This document shows positions 41,947 to 51,021 of a stretch of DNA of 58,080 bases, piece after piece. Both the position numbers and the translations under genes were made by a program. Each line of letters starts with the position of its first letter. Positions within the stretch are counted from its first letter, which is position 1. The notes under the pieces were generated by a model. It did no database searches and had not been told where the DNA came from. It saw only the letters and a program-made list of their open reading frames with translations. This stretch comes from GCA-2698665 sp038101125 (GTDB lineage Bacteria > Pseudomonadota > Gammaproteobacteria > GCA-002705445 > GCA-002716945): contig JAYNVZ010000003.1 in NCBI GenBank assembly GCA_038101125.1, forward strand, positions 1 through 58,080. Direction: 5' to 3'.

Positions 41947-42687
41947 ATGGATAATAAAGTAAATTTTGGATCAAAAAAGGTTGATATAAAAGAAAAGCCT
42001 AAATTAGTGTCTGGTATATTTAGTTCGGTTTCAAATAAGTACGATTTAATGAATGATGCTATGTCTCTAGGCTTACACAGAATCTGGAAAGAAAAAATGT
42101 ATATGGTTTCAAAAGCACAAGATAATGAAGAGATTCTTGATATTGCAACAGGCACCGGAGATATTGCCCTAAAATTTTTAAAAAAAAGAGATAATATAAA
42201 ATTAACCTGTTTAGATGAAAATAGTGAAATGCTTCAATTATGTAAAGATAGGTTAATAGATAATGGCTTCATTAAAAACATAAAATTTAATAACAGCTCT
42301 ATAGAAGAAGCTGAGCTTAATAAAGATAATTATTCACTAGCGACGATAGCTTTTGGATTCAGGAATTTTACAGATCATAAGAGTGCATTAAAAAATATAC
42401 ATGAATCAATTACTCCGGGTGGACGTTTAGTGATTATGGAATTTACTACTCCTACAAACAATATATTAAAAAATATTTTTGAAAAGTATACTCATTTAGT
42501 AATACCAAAAATAGGCAAGCTTGTAGCTAATGATTATGAAAGTTATAAATATTTAGCTGAATCTATAACATCATTTTTTAGTCCATCGGAAGTAAGTGAT
42601 ATGTTAGAGAATGCTGGATTTGAAAGTGTCCGATATGAATACCTTCCTGGTAATATGGTTACGATACATGTAGGTTATAAATGTTGA
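41947..42687 (+). CDS. ubiE: Ubiquinone/menaquinone C-methyltransferase UbiE
   Basis: S-adenosylmethionine-dependent methyltransferase of 246 residues that C-methylates the benzoquinol ring (and demethylmenaquinol where present). Motifs are VSNKYDLMNDAMSLGLHRIW, the SAM loop DIATGTGDIAL, FGFRNFTDHKSAL and GGRLVIMEFTTP. It begins one base after the spoT stop and overlaps ubiJ by 7 bases. Confidence 0.95.
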   Translation: MDNKVNFGSKKVDIKEKPKLVSGIFSSVSNKYDLMNDAMSLGLHRIWKEKMYMVSKAQDNEEILDIATGTGDIALKFLKKRDNIKLTCLDENSEMLQLCKDRLIDNGFIKNIKFNNSSIEEAELNKDNYSLATIAFGFRNFTDHKSALKNIHESITPGGRLVIMEFTTPTNNILKNIFEKYTHLVIPKIGKLVANDYESYKYLAESITSFFSPSEVSDMLENAGFESVRYEYLPGNMVTIHVGYKC

Positions 42688-43271
42688 AGAATAAATCGCC
42701 AGCAATTAAATATATTAATAAAGTATTGCAGAGTGATATGTTTAATAAATCTATACCTGATAATTTCTTATCAGAGATAAATAATAAAAAAATTAAAATT
42801 AATTTGAAAGATATTAACTATTCCATAATATTACATATATCTGATAACACTATAATCGTATTAGATGAAGAAGGGGATTTTGATGTAGAGTTAATTACAA
42901 CGCCAGCAACCTTAGCCTTATTTATTTTATCAAAAGGCTCTGATAAATTTTCCAGCAAAATCATAATAAATGGTGACATTGATACAGCAAATAAATTTAA
43001 TAACTTTTTGAGCAGTTCAGAGAAGATAAAAGAAATATTAATACACCTAATAGGCAAAGAAAAAACAAAAGATATTGAAAAGGGATTTAAAAGCATTACT
43101 GTATTTTTTAATGATATCTTCTCCTCATCAACCTCTGATTTAGTTGACTTTTTAACTGATGATTTAACAGTTTTACCATCAAAGTCCGATGTAAATCAGT
43201 TTTTGGATGAAGTAGACAGCCTCAAAAGTAGAACAGATAAACTATATCAAAAATACAAAGATGTTAAATAA
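42681..43271 (+). CDS. ubiJ: Ubiquinone biosynthesis accessory factor UbiJ (SCP2 domain)
   Basis: Protein of 196 residues between ubiE and ubiB, the fixed position of ubiJ. The N-terminal SCP2-like lipid-binding domain (about residues 15-100) has a core LITTPATLALFILSKGSDKF. A helical C-terminal tail has a coiled-coil segment (LDEVDSLKSRTDKLYQKY) that in E. coli contacts UbiK. UbiJ presents hydrophobic intermediates to the soluble Ubi complex. The sequence is divergent; synteny carries much of the call. Confidence 0.85.
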   Translation: MLKNKSPAIKYINKVLQSDMFNKSIPDNFLSEINNKKIKINLKDINYSIILHISDNTIIVLDEEGDFDVELITTPATLALFILSKGSDKFSSKIIINGDIDTANKFNNFLSSSEKIKEILIHLIGKEKTKDIEKGFKSITVFFNDIFSSSTSDLVDFLTDDLTVLPSKSDVNQFLDEVDSLKSRTDKLYQKYKDVK

Positions 43272-44904
43272 TATTCTTAGAATCTTACAAATCGCACGTC
43301 TTTTCATCAAGTATGATGTAGATAAAATGTTGGTTAACTGTGGAAGCGGAAGATGCAAGTTTTATTTTTATATGCTTCCATGGAACTGGTTCAGAACAAG
43401 ACGTATTGAAAATATACCTCTTAAAATTAGAATGATGTTTGAGGAGCTTGGTCCGATATTTGTGAAATTAGGCCAAGTAATATCAACAAGGAAGGATTTA
43501 CTATCGGATGATATTGCATTAGAGCTATCTAAGTTACAGGATAATGTTAAACCATTTCCAAAAGACATATCTATGCAGATTATTGAAAATGAACTTGGAG
43601 ATAAAATATCTAATATATTTAATAATTTTACTGCTGAACCTTTGGCATCAGCTTCAATAGCTCAAGTTCATTCTGCTCAATTAAAAAATGGGAAGGATGT
43701 GATTGTAAAAGTAGTTAGACCAGGAATTCATAAAGCTATTGAGAAGGACTTATTATTGATGAAAAGGATTGCTGAATTTTTAACATCTTTGTCTGATGAT
43801 TTTAAAAGAATGCATCTGATAGAAGTTGTTAATGATTATGAACTTCTTATCTATGATGAAACTGATTTAATAAAAGAATCAACAAATGCGAAAAAAATTA
43901 GAGATAATTTTAAGAATTCTAAACTAATTTATATACCGGAAATATATTGGAATTATGTAACTAGAAATATTTTAGTTATGGAGAGGACTTATGCAACACC
44001 TATAAACGATAGAGAAGAGCTAATTAGAAAAGGTATTGATTTTCAAAAACTGGCAACTAATGCAGTAGAAAGTTTTTTCATACAAGTATTTGAACATAAT
44101 TTCTTTCATGCAGATATGCATCCAGGAAATATATTCGTTGATAAAATTGGAAATGATGTTAAGTTTGTTTTAGTTGACTTTGGAATTATGGGATCACTGA
44201 GTACATTTGATAAAAGGTATTTAGCTGAAAACTTTGTTGCTTTTTTTAATCGTGACTATGCAAAAGTTGCAAGATTGCATGTTGAGTGTGAATGGGTTCC
44301 AAAAGATACAAATATTTCTTTGTTAGAAAAAGCTATAAGAGATAACTGTGAATCTATGCTAGATAAATCCATAAAAGATGTCTCTTTGAGCGATATAATA
44401 CTTGGATTATTTGATACAGCCAGGAAATTTAAGCTAGAAGTCCAGCCTCAATTAATCCTAATGCAAAAAGCTCTGTTGTATACCGAAGGATTAGGTAGAG
44501 AGTTTTATCCTGAGTTAGACTTATGGAAAACATCTAAACCAATTCTTGAAAAATGGATGAATAAACAAAAAGGCTTTTCTGCAGCTTTGAAGAATTTAAA
44601 AAATAATTATTCTGATATAGTTGATTTGTTGCCTGAATTACCAGGCGCTATGCGCAAAGTCATTAACTTGTTGAATAATGATCAGCTTAACTTAGATAGA
44701 AATTTAAAAAAACTAGAGCATATTGAAAATTCAATATTTAAGAGTACAAGAAGAAATTATTGGATGTCTGCAATTTTAATATTTACATTGTTTGCTATCA
44801 CTCTAACTTATCTCACAATTAATAATATTCTTTATCAGCCAATTTATTTATATATCTCATTCTTTTCTATATTGATCATTATAATGAGGCCTAGAAAAAA
44901 ATAA
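43261..44904 (+). CDS. ubiB: UbiB (ABC1/ADCK-type atypical kinase) of ubiquinone synthesis
   Basis: Membrane-tethered kinase-like ATPase of 547 residues (E. coli 546). The N-terminal KxGQ motif is KLGQVISTRKDLL. The nucleotide loop is AQVHSAQLKNGKDVIVKVVRPG, the catalytic-loop equivalent HADMHPGNIFV, and VDFGIMG the DFG equivalent. Two C-terminal hydrophobic helices (after residue 500) anchor it in the inner membrane. UbiB is thought to help extract or deliver ubiquinone precursors. It overlaps ubiJ by 11 bases and shares its last A with the uvrD ATG. Confidence 0.95.
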   Translation: MLNNILRILQIARLFIKYDVDKMLVNCGSGRCKFYFYMLPWNWFRTRRIENIPLKIRMMFEELGPIFVKLGQVISTRKDLLSDDIALELSKLQDNVKPFPKDISMQIIENELGDKISNIFNNFTAEPLASASIAQVHSAQLKNGKDVIVKVVRPGIHKAIEKDLLLMKRIAEFLTSLSDDFKRMHLIEVVNDYELLIYDETDLIKESTNAKKIRDNFKNSKLIYIPEIYWNYVTRNILVMERTYATPINDREELIRKGIDFQKLATNAVESFFIQVFEHNFFHADMHPGNIFVDKIGNDVKFVLVDFGIMGSLSTFDKRYLAENFVAFFNRDYAKVARLHVECEWVPKDTNISLLEKAIRDNCESMLDKSIKDVSLSDIILGLFDTARKFKLEVQPQLILMQKALLYTEGLGREFYPELDLWKTSKPILEKWMNKQKGFSAALKNLKNNYSDIVDLLPELPGAMRKVINLLNNDQLNLDRNLKKLEHIENSIFKSTRRNYWMSAILIFTLFAITLTYLTINNILYQPIYLYISFFSILIIIMRPRKK

Positions 44905-47105
44905 TGGTTGATACTGACATATACAGCGATCTTAATGATCAACAAATTGCAGCAGTCCAGTGTTCTTTAGGTAACAAACTAATATTGGCTGGTGCCGGCA
45001 GTGGGAAAACTAGAGTTTTAACTTGCAGAGTTGCTGAGTTAATAAATAAGTACAATATTAGACCAAGCAATATACTTGCTTTGACATTTACAAATAAAGC
45101 ATCAAACGAAATGAAACAGAGGCTGGAGAAATTACTAAGGATTTCATCTCAGGGACTATGGTTTGGAACTTTTCATGGTATATGCAGGAGATTATTAAAG
45201 ATACATTGGAAGGAAGCTGGTATTAATGAGCACTTCACAATATTGGACTCTCAGGACCAATTAAGAATAATCAAAAGAATTATAAAAGCTAAAAACTTAG
45301 ATGAGAATTTATATGATCCTAAGGCATTGCAATCTTTCATAAATACCCAAAAAGATAAAGGCAAGAGGTTTAATAACATAAATAATGATGACGATAAATA
45401 TAGGGATATTTATAAAGAATATGATGAAGCATGTAGACAAACAAATTCTGTAGACTTTGCGGATCTAATATTATTAACCTATGAAATGTTAAAGAGAAAT
45501 ATAAAAATTCTTGAATACTACAATAAAAGGTTTAAAAATATTATGGTTGATGAGTTTCAAGATACAAATACCCTTCAGTTTAACCTATTAAAACTATTAA
45601 ATGGTACAGATGGTTCTTTATATGCTGTTGGAGATGATGACCAGTCTATTTATGGCTGGAGAGGAGCTAGAAGTAAAAACATAAAATTTTTCGAAGATGA
45701 GTTCAATAATGTTGAAATATTCAAGTTAGAACAGAATTATAGATCTACTAATGAGATATTATCTGTAGCAAATAACTTGATATCTTATAATAAAGAGAGA
45801 CTTGGTAAAAATCTTTGGACTAACTCAGCCAAAGGTAATCCAGTATATCTCTATGAGGCTTATAATGGTGATGACGAATCTAATTTCATTGTTGAAAAAA
45901 TTCAAGAGCATATATCTAGTGGTGGGAAAAGATCAGATATAGCCTTACTGTATCGATCGAACTTTCTCTCTCGTAGATTAGAGGAGGAATTAAATTCTCG
46001 AAGTATTCCATATAGAATATTTGGAGGCTTCAGGTTCTTTGAAAGAGCAGAAGTCAAAGATGTTATTGCATATCTTAGGATTACAGTTAATACTTCTGAT
46101 GATTCAGCTTTTGAAAGAACAGTTAATAACCCTCCTCGAGGGTTAGGTGAAAAAACTATACAAGTCATCAGAAATTATGCCAAAGAAAATGAATTATCAA
46201 TGTGGGACACAATAAATCAAATCAATAAAACTAATATTACTAGTACGAGAGCACTTAATGCGCTTAATAGTTATATCAGTATAATTAATGAGTTGATCAT
46301 CAATGTCAAAGACTTAGATTTGAAAAATCTTATTGAGAAGGCTATAAGTCTCTCTAACTTAACAAAGTATTATGAGTCAAAAAAAAATGAAGAATCGCTA
46401 TCTAAACAAGAAAACTTAGAAGAATTATTATCTACTGCAGAAAGATTCTATCAAAATAATATTGATAGTGAGGATGTGCTATCGGAATTTTTGGATAATG
46501 CTGCTCTAGAAGCTGGCGATTTTCAATCAAAAACACATGAAGACCCAGTTCAGCTAATGACGATTCATTCTGCTAAAGGTTTGGAATTTCCAATTGTTTT
46601 TTTGACTGGTATGGATGAGGGTATATTTCCTAATGAAAATAGAAACCTTAATAAAGACTTCCTCGAAGAAGAACGCAGGCTTTGTTATGTTGCAATCACC
46701 AGAGCAATGCAAACTCTTTATATAACTCATGCAAATATGAGATATATGCATGGCAATAATAATTTTTTAATACCTTCAAGATTTATAGGTGAAATAGATG
46801 ATGACCTTCTAGAGCCCATTAAATCAATTAACACAAGACCTTTTAAGTCTAACAAAAAGTATAAGATTGGCGATCAAAAGTTTGATGATGAATATTCTCA
46901 AGAGATACATACTGAACATTTCTCTCAAGAGGACAATTCAGTCTATATAAAAATAGGCCAGCGAGTACGACATCTTAAATTTGGGAATGGTGTAATACTT
47001 AGTTATACTGGTAAGGGAGATAGCTTGAAGATTCATATAAATTTTGAAAGCTATGGTAAAAAGTGGCTAGTTATGTCTTATGCCCAGCTTGATTTTAATA
47101 TGTAG
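44904..47105 (+). CDS. uvrD: DNA helicase II
   Basis: Superfamily 1 3'-5' helicase of 733 residues, acting in nucleotide-excision and mismatch repair. All SF1 motifs are visible: LAGAGSGKTRVL (Walker A), FGTFHGICRRLL, VDEFQDTN (Walker B), VGDDDQSIYGWRGA, EQNYRST, MTIHSAKGLEFPIVFLTGMD and EERRLCYVAITRA. The C-terminal RNA-polymerase-interacting Tudor-like domain (GQRVRHLKFGNGVILS) is present, which distinguishes UvrD/PcrA from Rep. Confidence 0.93.
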   Translation: MVDTDIYSDLNDQQIAAVQCSLGNKLILAGAGSGKTRVLTCRVAELINKYNIRPSNILALTFTNKASNEMKQRLEKLLRISSQGLWFGTFHGICRRLLKIHWKEAGINEHFTILDSQDQLRIIKRIIKAKNLDENLYDPKALQSFINTQKDKGKRFNNINNDDDKYRDIYKEYDEACRQTNSVDFADLILLTYEMLKRNIKILEYYNKRFKNIMVDEFQDTNTLQFNLLKLLNGTDGSLYAVGDDDQSIYGWRGARSKNIKFFEDEFNNVEIFKLEQNYRSTNEILSVANNLISYNKERLGKNLWTNSAKGNPVYLYEAYNGDDESNFIVEKIQEHISSGGKRSDIALLYRSNFLSRRLEEELNSRSIPYRIFGGFRFFERAEVKDVIAYLRITVNTSDDSAFERTVNNPPRGLGEKTIQVIRNYAKENELSMWDTINQINKTNITSTRALNALNSYISIINELIINVKDLDLKNLIEKAISLSNLTKYYESKKNEESLSKQENLEELLSTAERFYQNNIDSEDVLSEFLDNAALEAGDFQSKTHEDPVQLMTIHSAKGLEFPIVFLTGMDEGIFPNENRNLNKDFLEEERRLCYVAITRAMQTLYITHANMRYMHGNNNFLIPSRFIGEIDDDLLEPIKSINTRPFKSNKKYKIGDQKFDDEYSQEIHTEHFSQEDNSVYIKIGQRVRHLKFGNGVILSYTGKGDSLKIHINFESYGKKWLVMSYAQLDFNM

Positions 47106-47116
47106 AGTTTTTTGAT

Positions 47117-48190
47117 ATGAAAAGAAGAAAGTTCCTAAAATCGATTGGCGGTTCATTAACTGTAAGTTCTTTGCTAATATCGTCAGCCAATAGTGCAACT
47201 GAAAAAAATCAATACAAATGGAAGATGGTAACTTCATGGCCTAAAAATTTTCCTGGTTTAGGCGTAGGGGCAGAAAATTTAGCAAATCTGATTAATAAAT
47301 TATCAAATAATCGTATTAAAGTGAAAGTTTTTGGGGCTAATGAGTTAATACCACCTTTAGAGGTTTTTGATTTTGTCTCAAATGGTGGTGCAGAACTCGG
47401 TCATTCAGGAGCATATTACTGGAAGGGTAAAAGCGCGGCTTGTCAATTTTTCTCTTCAGTTCCTTTTGGTATGAATTCTCAAGAAATGAATGCATGGCTA
47501 TATTATGGTGGTGGCATTGAGCTATGGGAAAAACTATACAACGGATTTAATCTCATACCAAGGCCTGCTGGTAATACAGGCGTTCAAATGGGTGGTTGGT
47601 TTAATAAACAAATCAATTCTGTAAATGATCTAAAGGGATTAAAAATGAGGATACCTGGTCTAGGTGGTGAAGTTTTATCGAGAGCAGGAGGTGTTCCAGT
47701 TACTCTAGCAGGGTCTGAAATTTTCACTGCACTACAAACTGGAGTTATAGATGCAACAGAATGGGTAGGGCCTTATAATGATAGAGCTTTTGGATTACAT
47801 AAAGCTGCTAAATATTATTATTACCCTGGCTGGCATGAACCTGGCCCTACAATTGAATGTATTATTAATAAAAAAGCATACAATTCATTACCGAGGGATT
47901 TACAACTTATCGTTGATGTCGCTTGTAAAGCAGCAAATATTGATATGCTAAGTGACTATACAGCTAAAAATAATTTAGCATTACAATTTTTAAAATCAAA
48001 GAAAATCGAAATACTAAAGTTTCCTGATGAGGTTCTATTGAAATTAAAAAATCTTTCAAAAGAAATATTAGCAGAAATCAGTAAATCTGATGCTATAACA
48101 CAAGAGGTTTACAATTCTTATACTAAGTTTAGCAGTGCTGTAAGTCCATGGACAAAAATCTCGGATAAAGCATATCTAGATATCAGATAA
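47117..48190 (+). CDS. TRAP transporter solute-binding protein (TakP/2-oxoacid type)
   Basis: Periplasmic binding protein of 357 residues with a twin-arginine-like signal (MKRRKFLKSIGGSLTVSS). The DctP fold is visible: WKMVTSWPKNFPGLG, IKVKVFGANELIPPLEVFD, GLKMRIPGLGGEVL (conserved ligand-binding Arg), and the TakP-group signature TALQTGVIDATEWVGPYND with YYPGWHEPGP. Family members bind 2-oxoacids or lactate with a metal ion, so pyruvate, lactate or a related 2-oxoacid is likely. Its permease genes lie head-on on the opposite strand, an unusual arrangement. Confidence 0.88.
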   Translation: MKRRKFLKSIGGSLTVSSLLISSANSATEKNQYKWKMVTSWPKNFPGLGVGAENLANLINKLSNNRIKVKVFGANELIPPLEVFDFVSNGGAELGHSGAYYWKGKSAACQFFSSVPFGMNSQEMNAWLYYGGGIELWEKLYNGFNLIPRPAGNTGVQMGGWFNKQINSVNDLKGLKMRIPGLGGEVLSRAGGVPVTLAGSEIFTALQTGVIDATEWVGPYNDRAFGLHKAAKYYYYPGWHEPGPTIECIINKKAYNSLPRDLQLIVDVACKAANIDMLSDYTAKNNLALQFLKSKKIEILKFPDEVLLKLKNLSKEILAEISKSDAITQEVYNSYTKFSSAVSPWTKISDKAYLDIR

Positions 48191-49541
48191 GCCTAGGAAG
48201 TATGGTAGCTATCTCAGGTATCAAGAATACTATAACTATTGCAATAATTTGAATTATTATAAAAGGCATTACACCTTTATATATATCTTGAGTAGAAATT
48301 TCTTTAGGAGCAACACCTCTAAGATAAAAGAGCGAGAAACCAAATGGAGGTGTTAAGAAAGATGTTTGCAATACCATTGCTATCATAATTGCTATCCAAA
48401 CTGGATCAAATCCATAGGTGAATAGTACTGGTCCAAAAAGAGGTATTATTATGAATATAATTTCTATGAAATCTAGGATAAAACCCAAAAGAAACATTAT
48501 TGCTAAAGTAATTATCAAAGATAGATATTTATTCTCTGGTCCATAAGATAACAAATTATGTATCAACTCCTCTCCCTCTAATCCTCTAAATACTAGTGAG
48601 AAAAATGTTGCGCCAATTAAAATTAGAAATACCATGCTCGTTAACTTAATTGTCTCTAGTGAAGTAATCTTAATGATTGATAATTTAAGTTTATTTTTTA
48701 ATAAGGATAATAATATGGCTCCAACTGCACCTAACGAAGCTGCTTCTGATGGTGTTGCAATACCGAAGATTATTGAGCCTAACACAATAATAATTAAAAA
48801 AATTGGAGCTATAAGAGATCTAACTATGTCTACATCGGATATAGGAATATCTTTTTTGTGCAGGATAGTTACTGAATTTATTTTTAATGATTTAATATAA
48901 AATATGTAAATCATAGGTAGTAATAATCCTGGTAATAAAGCACCAGCAAATAAATCTGATATTGTTACAGTTTCAGGTGAAAAGATTCCCATATTCAACT
49001 GAGCTTGTTGATAAGCAGAAGAAATAACATCCGCAAGCAATATTAGTACTAATGAAGGTGGTATTATTTGACCTAGAGTTCCAGACGCACATATCACACC
49101 ACAGGATAGACTTTTTGGATAATTATTCTTTAACATTACTGGCAAAGATAATAAACCCAGAGTTACTACGCTGGCTCCCACAATTCCAGTACTTGCTCCC
49201 ATCAACACCCCAACCAACACAACTGAAATAGCTAGCCCACCATTGGTATTACTATATAACTTATTCATAGATTCTAATAATTCTTCAGCTATTTTTGATT
49301 TTTCAAGAATCAGTCCCATAAAAATAAAAAGTGGTACAGCTAGAAGATTCTGGTTAGACATAATTCCAAATATTCTGTTTGGAATTGCCTGCAGAAACGC
49401 AGTATCAAAAAACCCTATCTGAGATCCAAGAAGTGCAAACAAAAGTGCATTACCGGATAAAACAAAACCTGCAGGTATTCCTGATAATAAGAAAACAAAA
49501 GTAAACAAAATAAATATTAGCGCAAAGATTTCAATACTCAC
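48183..49541 (-). CDS. dctM: TRAP transporter large permease subunit
   Basis: Transport subunit of 452 residues with about twelve transmembrane helices. Motifs are AGFVLSGNALLFALLG, PLFIFMGLILEKS, GASTGIVGASVVTLGLLSLP, CASGTLGQIIPPSLVLILLAD, IATPSEAASLGAVGA and FLTPPFGFSLFYLRGVAP, all DctM type. It starts with GTG 49541, overlapping the dctQ stop by 4 bases, and overlaps the 3' end of the binding-protein gene by 8 bases. Confidence 0.92.
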   Translation of the reverse strand: MSIEIFALIFILFTFVFLLSGIPAGFVLSGNALLFALLGSQIGFFDTAFLQAIPNRIFGIMSNQNLLAVPLFIFMGLILEKSKIAEELLESMNKLYSNTNGGLAISVVLVGVLMGASTGIVGASVVTLGLLSLPVMLKNNYPKSLSCGVICASGTLGQIIPPSLVLILLADVISSAYQQAQLNMGIFSPETVTISDLFAGALLPGLLLPMIYIFYIKSLKINSVTILHKKDIPISDVDIVRSLIAPIFLIIIVLGSIIFGIATPSEAASLGAVGAILLSLLKNKLKLSIIKITSLETIKLTSMVFLILIGATFFSLVFRGLEGEELIHNLLSYGPENKYLSLIITLAIMFLLGFILDFIEIIFIIIPLFGPVLFTYGFDPVWIAIMIAMVLQTSFLTPPFGFSLFYLRGVAPKEISTQDIYKGVMPFIIIQIIAIVIVFLIPEIATILPRLI

Positions 49542-50032
49542 GATCTTGAAACTCTAATATGTTTAATCAATTCAGATATACCTTGTAGAAAAATTAAAAT
49601 CCCGGATATAGGTATTAATGACTTTAAAATAAAAACAAGATTTAGACCTCCCGCCTCGCTTGAACCCTCGAGTATCACCCATGATTGTGTGACCATATCA
49701 ATACTTATATATATGATAAATAAAGCTGTGGGAAGTATAAAAAAAACTAGTCCTGCTATTGATATGACTCTTTGGATTCTCTTATTAAGAGTATTATAGA
49801 GAACATCAATTTTAACATGAGAGTTTTCTTTCAACGCATAACTTATTCCAAACATAAAAATAAGAGCATGCAGATACATTATGATTTCCTGGATAATAAT
49901 ATAACTCATATTAAAAACATATCTAAAAAAGACCGTAGAAAAAACCAGAAGTATTAGTGCGATTAATATATATAATAATCCGTCAGTAATATTATCAGTA
50001 AGTTTGTCAATTAGTATCTGAAACTGTTTCAT
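49538..50032 (-). CDS. dctQ: TRAP transporter small permease subunit
   Basis: Membrane protein of 164 residues with four helices, the DctQ subunit. NMSYIIIQEIIMYLHALIFM is the conserved second-helix region, followed by LKENSHVKIDVLY. WVILEGSSEAGGLN is a loop characteristic of the TakQ/2-oxoacid group and agrees with the assignment of the binding protein. It overlaps the 3' end of thrB by 26 bases, with a possible start only inside that gene. Confidence 0.9.
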   Translation of the reverse strand: MKQFQILIDKLTDNITDGLLYILIALILLVFSTVFFRYVFNMSYIIIQEIIMYLHALIFMFGISYALKENSHVKIDVLYNTLNKRIQRVISIAGLVFFILPTALFIIYISIDMVTQSWVILEGSSEAGGLNLVFILKSLIPISGILIFLQGISELIKHIRVSRS

Positions 50033-50957
50033 ATTTATTATTTAAACGATCTATTAATATGTTTTCAAATACACCAGGGTCTTTAATATGGGTTATTTCT
50101 CCTATCTTAGGATAATGTAGGTCTAATAGTCTAGACAAATAAAATCTTAATGCTCCAGCAACTAATGCATGTTGCCAGTATTTAAACTCATTGACATTTA
50201 TGTTCCTTTGCCCAGAATAAGAAATCATCATATTTTTGTATTTATCAATTATAAGTTTCCCGCTAAGATCAGAGCACCAATCATTAACAACAACTGCGAG
50301 GTCATAAATTAAATAACCTTTACATGAATAATAAAAATCTATCATCCCTGATACTTTATCATTATGAAACAGAACATTATCCCTAAATAAATCAGCATGT
50401 ATTGTGCCAATAGGGAGATCCTGTGAAATCAGATCTTTTTGCATCTCTATTGCCCTAGAGATTATTTTACTTTGGTTTACAGTGATGACACTAGATAATT
50501 TTTTGAATGATTGAGTACACCATTCTATGTCTCTTGTATTTTTTAGATCAATATTAAAATCTGAGCCACAATTATGAAATTTAGCAAGCAAACTGCCGAT
50601 CATCGAGCATTGCGTGTTATCTGTGGATATTATTGATTTTCCGGATAATTTTTCAATTATTGCTGATGGTTTATTTTTTATTTCAATAAACAACTCACCT
50701 TTTTTCGACTTCATAACATTTGGGCATAAAAGACCTCTCTCGCTTAGGTGATTCATGAACATGAGATAATTCATAATATTACTACCATCTATGTTCTCAA
50801 AAATTGTAAATATATATTCCTTTAGATCTGTTTTTAATAAATAATTAGTATTTTCAATACCATCAGATATACCAGTAAGACTGATTGGAGACCCTATTGA
50901 ATATTGATTCAAGTGATTCTTTAACTCTTCTTCGTTAATTTTTGTATATACAGACAT
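50007..50957 (-). CDS. thrB: Homoserine kinase (aminoglycoside-phosphotransferase type)
   Basis: ATP-dependent kinase of 316 residues with the APH/choline-kinase fold, the homoserine kinase form of Pseudomonas and many proteobacteria rather than the GHMP type of E. coli. Motifs are GISDGIENTNYLL, LSERGLLCPNV, the catalytic loop GTIHADLFRDNVLF and metal Asp in GMIDFYYSC. It stands divergent to polA, a recurring neighbourhood of this thrB type. It supplies O-phosphohomoserine for threonine synthesis, which ilvA then draws upon. Confidence 0.9.
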   Translation of the reverse strand: MSVYTKINEEELKNHLNQYSIGSPISLTGISDGIENTNYLLKTDLKEYIFTIFENIDGSNIMNYLMFMNHLSERGLLCPNVMKSKKGELFIEIKNKPSAIIEKLSGKSIISTDNTQCSMIGSLLAKFHNCGSDFNIDLKNTRDIEWCTQSFKKLSSVITVNQSKIISRAIEMQKDLISQDLPIGTIHADLFRDNVLFHNDKVSGMIDFYYSCKGYLIYDLAVVVNDWCSDLSGKLIIDKYKNMMISYSGQRNINVNEFKYWQHALVAGALRFYLSRLLDLHYPKIGEITHIKDPGVFENILIDRLNNKYETVSDTN

Positions 50958-51021
50958 AGCTATTTTATTTATTTTAAGTTATAACTTTTGAATGAATAAA
51001 CTTAACATAGGTTAGATCATT

